The notes under the pieces: generated by a model | Databases searched by the model: none | The model's input: the letters and a program-made list of their open reading frames with translations, nothing else | Told to the model about the DNA's origin: nothing | Program-made: the position numbers and the translations under genes | NCBI GenBank assembly: GCA_027080445.1 | Contig: JALWRY010000466.1 | Coordinates: 1-10,845 of the forward strand | Direction of reading: 5' to 3' | Length of the DNA stretch: 10,845 bases | DNA from: Thiohalobacter sp. | Lineage (GTDB): Bacteria; Pseudomonadota; Gammaproteobacteria; DSM-19610 | Shown here: positions 8,737 to 10,845 of the stretch, piece by piece | How positions within the stretch are numbered: the stretch's first letter is position 1 | Layout: each line of letters starts with the position of its first letter

Positions 8737-8799
8737 GTGGTGTGCGTGGGTCACTGTTATTGTGTTACTGGCCTCCATTGTTCGGTTATGTGGCCGGTA

Positions 8800-8828
8800 A
8801 ATAAATGCTGCATTCAGACTAAGCGCAA
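8800..8828 (-). promoter_or_regulatory. Candidate sigma-70 promoter for flp
   Basis: On the minus strand TTGCGC (8823-8828) and TTTATT (8800-8805) are separated by exactly 17 bp. That gives 3/6 and 4/6 matches to the consensus hexamers and a start near 8793, with about 69 nt of leader. The weak match would suit a promoter that needs an activator. This is a pattern match only. Confidence 0.35.
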
Positions 8829-8847
8829 CTAGTCCGAAAAGACTATA
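8817..8847. promoter_or_regulatory. Three GACTA/TAGTC elements between flp and the regulator gene
   Basis: GACTA at 8817-8821, TAGTC (inverted) at 8830-8834 and GACTA at 8841-8845. Their centres are 13 and 11 bp apart, close to one helical turn. They straddle the candidate flp -35 element, and the third overlaps the candidate regulator -10. They could be operator sites for the adjacent NarL-type regulator; five-base elements can also recur by chance. Confidence 0.35.
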
Positions 8848-8849
8848 CT
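8844..8849 (+). promoter_or_regulatory. Candidate -10 element of the response regulator gene
   Basis: TATACT matches TATAAT at five of six bases. No good -35 stands 16-18 bp upstream (that region overlaps the opposing flp -35), so activation would be expected. It would give a leader of about 70 nt before ATG 8925. The rest of the leader is GC-rich and shows no convincing hairpin. Confidence 0.3.
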
Positions 8850-8924
8850 GGGGCCCGGGAGCCTTGCGCCGGTCACGGGTGCGGGGATGCGGTGCTGAAT
8901 AACAACACATAAACAGTCACAGGT

Positions 8925-9545
8925 ATGAAAATTTTACTGGTCGATGATCACCCGCTGTTTCGTGAGGGTGTCGTACAGGTTCTGAAAAAGCTGGATTCGC
9001 AGGCGGAGGTGTTTGAAGCGAGCAGTTGCGAACAGGCGTTGCTTGTCTGTCGCAGTGAATCCGATCTCGACCTGGTGCTGCTGGACCTGTCGCTGCCGGG
9101 TATGGACGGTCTGGACGGGTTGCAGGACTTCCGGCAGCATTTTCCAACACTGCCAGTCGTGATTCTGTCGGCCTCGGAAGACAACCATTCGGTGCGCGCG
9201 GCGCTGGAGCGGGGCGCCCAGGGCTATCTGCCCAAGTCCACGCCGTCCCGGCTCATGATCCAGGCTATAGAACTGATCCTTGAGGGTGGCTTGTATGTGC
9301 CGGGTGGTTTGCTGAAGGACGACGTACCCGCGCCTGAAGTACTGACGCCAAGGCAGCGCGATGTTCTGGCGTTGCTTATCGAGGGCAAGTCCAACAAGGA
9401 GATTGCACGCCGGCTGGCGCTGTCCGATAACACCGTGCGTGTACACGCTGCCGCCATTTTCAGAACGCTGGGGGTGCATAACCGTACCGAAGCGGCGTTC
9501 GCGGCCCGCAAGCTGGGTATTCTGGATACCGACAGCATCGATTGA
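8925..9545 (+). CDS. NarL/LuxR-family response regulator
   Basis: Two-domain transcription regulator of 206 residues. The receiver domain is about 1-118: acidic pair D7/D8, phospho-acceptor D54 in LVLLDLSLPGMDG, switch residue S82, and K104 in GYLPKS. After a linker comes a GerE/LuxR helix-turn-helix (about 139-196) with LTPRQRDVLALLIEG and SNKEIARRLALSDNTVRVH. All key receiver residues are present, so phosphorylation control is expected. The gene diverges from flp and meets the kinase gene tail to tail. AGG stands very near the ATG, so the ribosome site is weak. Control of the pilus operon is inferred from position; LuxR-type regulators of Tad pili are known, for example PprB of Pseudomonas aeruginosa. 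Confidence 0.95.
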   Translation: MKILLVDDHPLFREGVVQVLKKLDSQAEVFEASSCEQALLVCRSESDLDLVLLDLSLPGMDGLDGLQDFRQHFPTLPVVILSASEDNHSVRAALERGAQGYLPKSTPSRLMIQAIELILEGGLYVPGGLLKDDVPAPEVLTPRQRDVLALLIEGKSNKEIARRLALSDNTVRVHAAAIFRTLGVHNRTEAAFAARKLGILDTDSID

Positions 9546-9551
9546 TCGGCT

Positions 9552-10845
9552 TCAGGCCAGGTTTGTCGGTGTTTGTCCGGCCAGTACGGCATTGATGGCG
9601 GCGCGCAGGCGGGCCGGTTTTACCGGCTTGTGCAGGAGCGGGCAACCGAAATCGGCGGCAGCGCGCAACACCTCGGGCGCCGTATCACCGGAGATCAGGA
9701 TGGCCGGTAGTGGGGTATTTAACGCGCGGCGTACGGCGCGAATGGCGTCGAGGCCGTTCTGGCCTTCGCGCAGGCGATGGTCCGACAGTACCAGGTCGGG
9801 CCGGACGGCATTCTCCCCGCTGATTTTCGTCAGTGCCTGTGTAGCCGAGTCTGCGCACAGTACCCGGCAGCCCCAGCCTGACAGGACGCGCTGCATGGCG
9901 CTCAGGATAGCGGACTCGTCATCGATGAGCAGCACGGTGCGGCCCTGCAGTCCGGCCGTTGTGGCCAGCGTCAGGGGCGCGGCGGGCGCCTCGCGCAACT
10001 GGCCGGCATCGCCGGCCGGCAGTTGCAGACAGAAGGCGCAACCGTGTCCCGGCGTGGAGCGTAACTCGATGCGGTGGTTGAGCAGACGGGCCAGCCGCCG
10101 CACGATGGCCAGGCCCAGCCCCAGCCCCTTGCTGCGATCGCGTTCCGGGTTTTGCAGCTGGTGAAATTCCTCGAACACCCGTTCCTGCTCCGCCAGCGGG
10201 ATGCCGGGGCCGGTGTCGATGACATCCACGCGCAGCGTATCGCCGCGCCGGCGGCAGCCCAGCAGCACTTTACCCTGCCGGGTGTAGTTGATGGCATTGG
10301 AAAGCAGGTTTCTCAGGATGCGCTCGACCAGCACCGGGTCAGAGAACAGCACGGCAGACGTCGGAACCACACGCAGTTGCAAGCCGTTTTCCTGCGCCTG
10401 CAAACGGAATGCGGCGTCCAGCCGTTCAAACAGTTCCATGAGCGGGACGTGACGCGGGTGGACTTCTACCCGCCCGGCGTCCAGCCGGGAGACATCCAGC
10501 AGTGCGTTGAACAGCGTTTCAAGCGCGCTGCTGGAAGCACCGATGCGAGCGATGATATCGGCACGGTCGGAAGGGCTCGGGGTTTCTTCGAGAAGGCTGA
10601 CGTACAGGCCCAGGGCGTGCAAGGGTTGGCGCAGGTCATGGCTGGCGGCAGCCAGAAAGCGCGACTTGGCGAGGTTGGCCTGTTCGGCTGCCAGTTGCGC
10701 GTGTTCCGCGGCATCTTTCTGCTGACGCAACTGGTCAATCAGGTCCAGGTTCTCGAAGCGCAATTCAATGGCGGTGCGGGCTGCCTTGTTGAGGTTGTGC
10801 GCCCAGACGAGACAACTGGCCAGGAAGGCAACACCGGCCAGACCG
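9552..10845 (-). CDS. Hybrid sensor histidine kinase (5' end outside window)
   Basis: Membrane-bound hybrid histidine kinase whose frame is open to the right edge; the N-terminal sensor region is missing. The visible part starts inside a hydrophobic segment (GLAGVAFLASCLVWAHNL), so at least one membrane helix precedes the kinase. A Glu/Gln/Ala-rich coiled coil follows, then the H box FLAAASHDLRQPLHA (His at 10638-10640), N box NLLSNAINY (Asn at 10296-10298), G1 DTGPGIP (Asp at 10215-10217) and G2 GLGLGLAIV. After a linker a receiver domain carries IDDE, phospho-acceptor Asp (9780-9782, in LVLSDHRL) and Lys in LLHKPVKP (9627-9629). No Hpt domain follows before the TGA at 9552. A TTG at 10763 opens part of this frame but is not the real start. 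Likely partner of the convergent regulator. Confidence 0.94.
   Translation of the reverse strand, partial: GLAGVAFLASCLVWAHNLNKAARTAIELRFENLDLIDQLRQQKDAAEHAQLAAEQANLAKSRFLAAASHDLRQPLHALGLYVSLLEETPSPSDRADIIARIGASSSALETLFNALLDVSRLDAGRVEVHPRHVPLMELFERLDAAFRLQAQENGLQLRVVPTSAVLFSDPVLVERILRNLLSNAINYTRQGKVLLGCRRRGDTLRVDVIDTGPGIPLAEQERVFEEFHQLQNPERDRSKGLGLGLAIVRRLARLLNHRIELRSTPGHGCAFCLQLPAGDAGQLREAPAAPLTLATTAGLQGRTVLLIDDESAILSAMQRVLSGWGCRVLCADSATQALTKISGENAVRPDLVLSDHRLREGQNGLDAIRAVRRALNTPLPAILISGDTAPEVLRAAADFGCPLLHKPVKPARLRAAINAVLAGQTPTNLA

Noticed and set aside
8760..8795. A sigma-54 type promoter in the flp upstream gap (TGGCCTCCATTGTT on plus)
   Set aside because: The GG and GC elements do not fall at the required spacing, so the match does not hold.
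8725..8910. A longer Flp reading with about 60 extra N-terminal residues from 8910
   Set aside because: The extension has no leader character, and the strong ribosome site at 8731-8736 points to ATG 8724.
9528..9570. Inverted repeat at the regulator/kinase junction as a two-way terminator
   Set aside because: The stem is only 7 bp with a 29-nt loop and no clear T-run on either side, so it is not called as a terminator.

Overview
The window is a GC-rich proteobacterial chromosome segment, most likely gamma- or beta-proteobacterial judging from gene order and protein style. It carries most of a Tad/Flp (tight adherence, type IVc) pilus locus on the minus strand and a two-component regulatory pair to its right. 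No RNA gene, insertion sequence, CRISPR array or phage gene is visible.

Layout, in transcription order of the minus-strand cluster (right to left): flp major pilin (8467-8724); a large TadG-like protein with an N-terminal anchor (6723-8459); a TadE-like pseudopilin (6133-6726) followed, in the same frame after a TAA codon, by what looks like its own severed C-terminal part (5791-6132); an unrecognised secreted protein with two similar halves (5106-5801); a small pilin-like protein with a coiled-coil tail (4738-5112); CpaB/RcpC with a very large Asp-Gly repeat insertion (3088-4704); the outer-membrane secretin CpaC/RcpA (1598-3055); and the assembly ATPase TadA/CpaF fused to an N-terminal FHA-like domain (1-1596, running off the left edge). 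Genes overlap or are separated by at most 33 nt, so this reads as one operon. The platform proteins TadB/TadC, the TadZ/CpaE ATPase and a prepilin peptidase are not in the window and may lie to the left.

The 200-bp gap 8725-8924 separates flp from a divergent NarL/LuxR-type response regulator (8925-9545). That gene meets, tail to tail with only 6 bp between stops, a hybrid histidine kinase (9552 to the right edge). The gap holds overlapping candidate promoters and three GACTA/TAGTC elements about one helical turn apart. The likely circuit is that the kinase and regulator control flp and the pilus operon.

How the parts work together: Flp, the TadE-like protein and the small pilin-like protein carry prepilin-type N-termini (G followed by xxxxE and Y or F). 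They would be processed by a peptidase encoded elsewhere and polymerised by FHA-TadA. The pilus would exit through the CpaC secretin, with CpaB as periplasmic partner. The most unusual points are the roughly 220-residue Asp-Gly repeat array inside CpaB, the in-frame stop in the TadE-like gene, and an FHA domain that appears to lack its phosphothreonine-binding residues.
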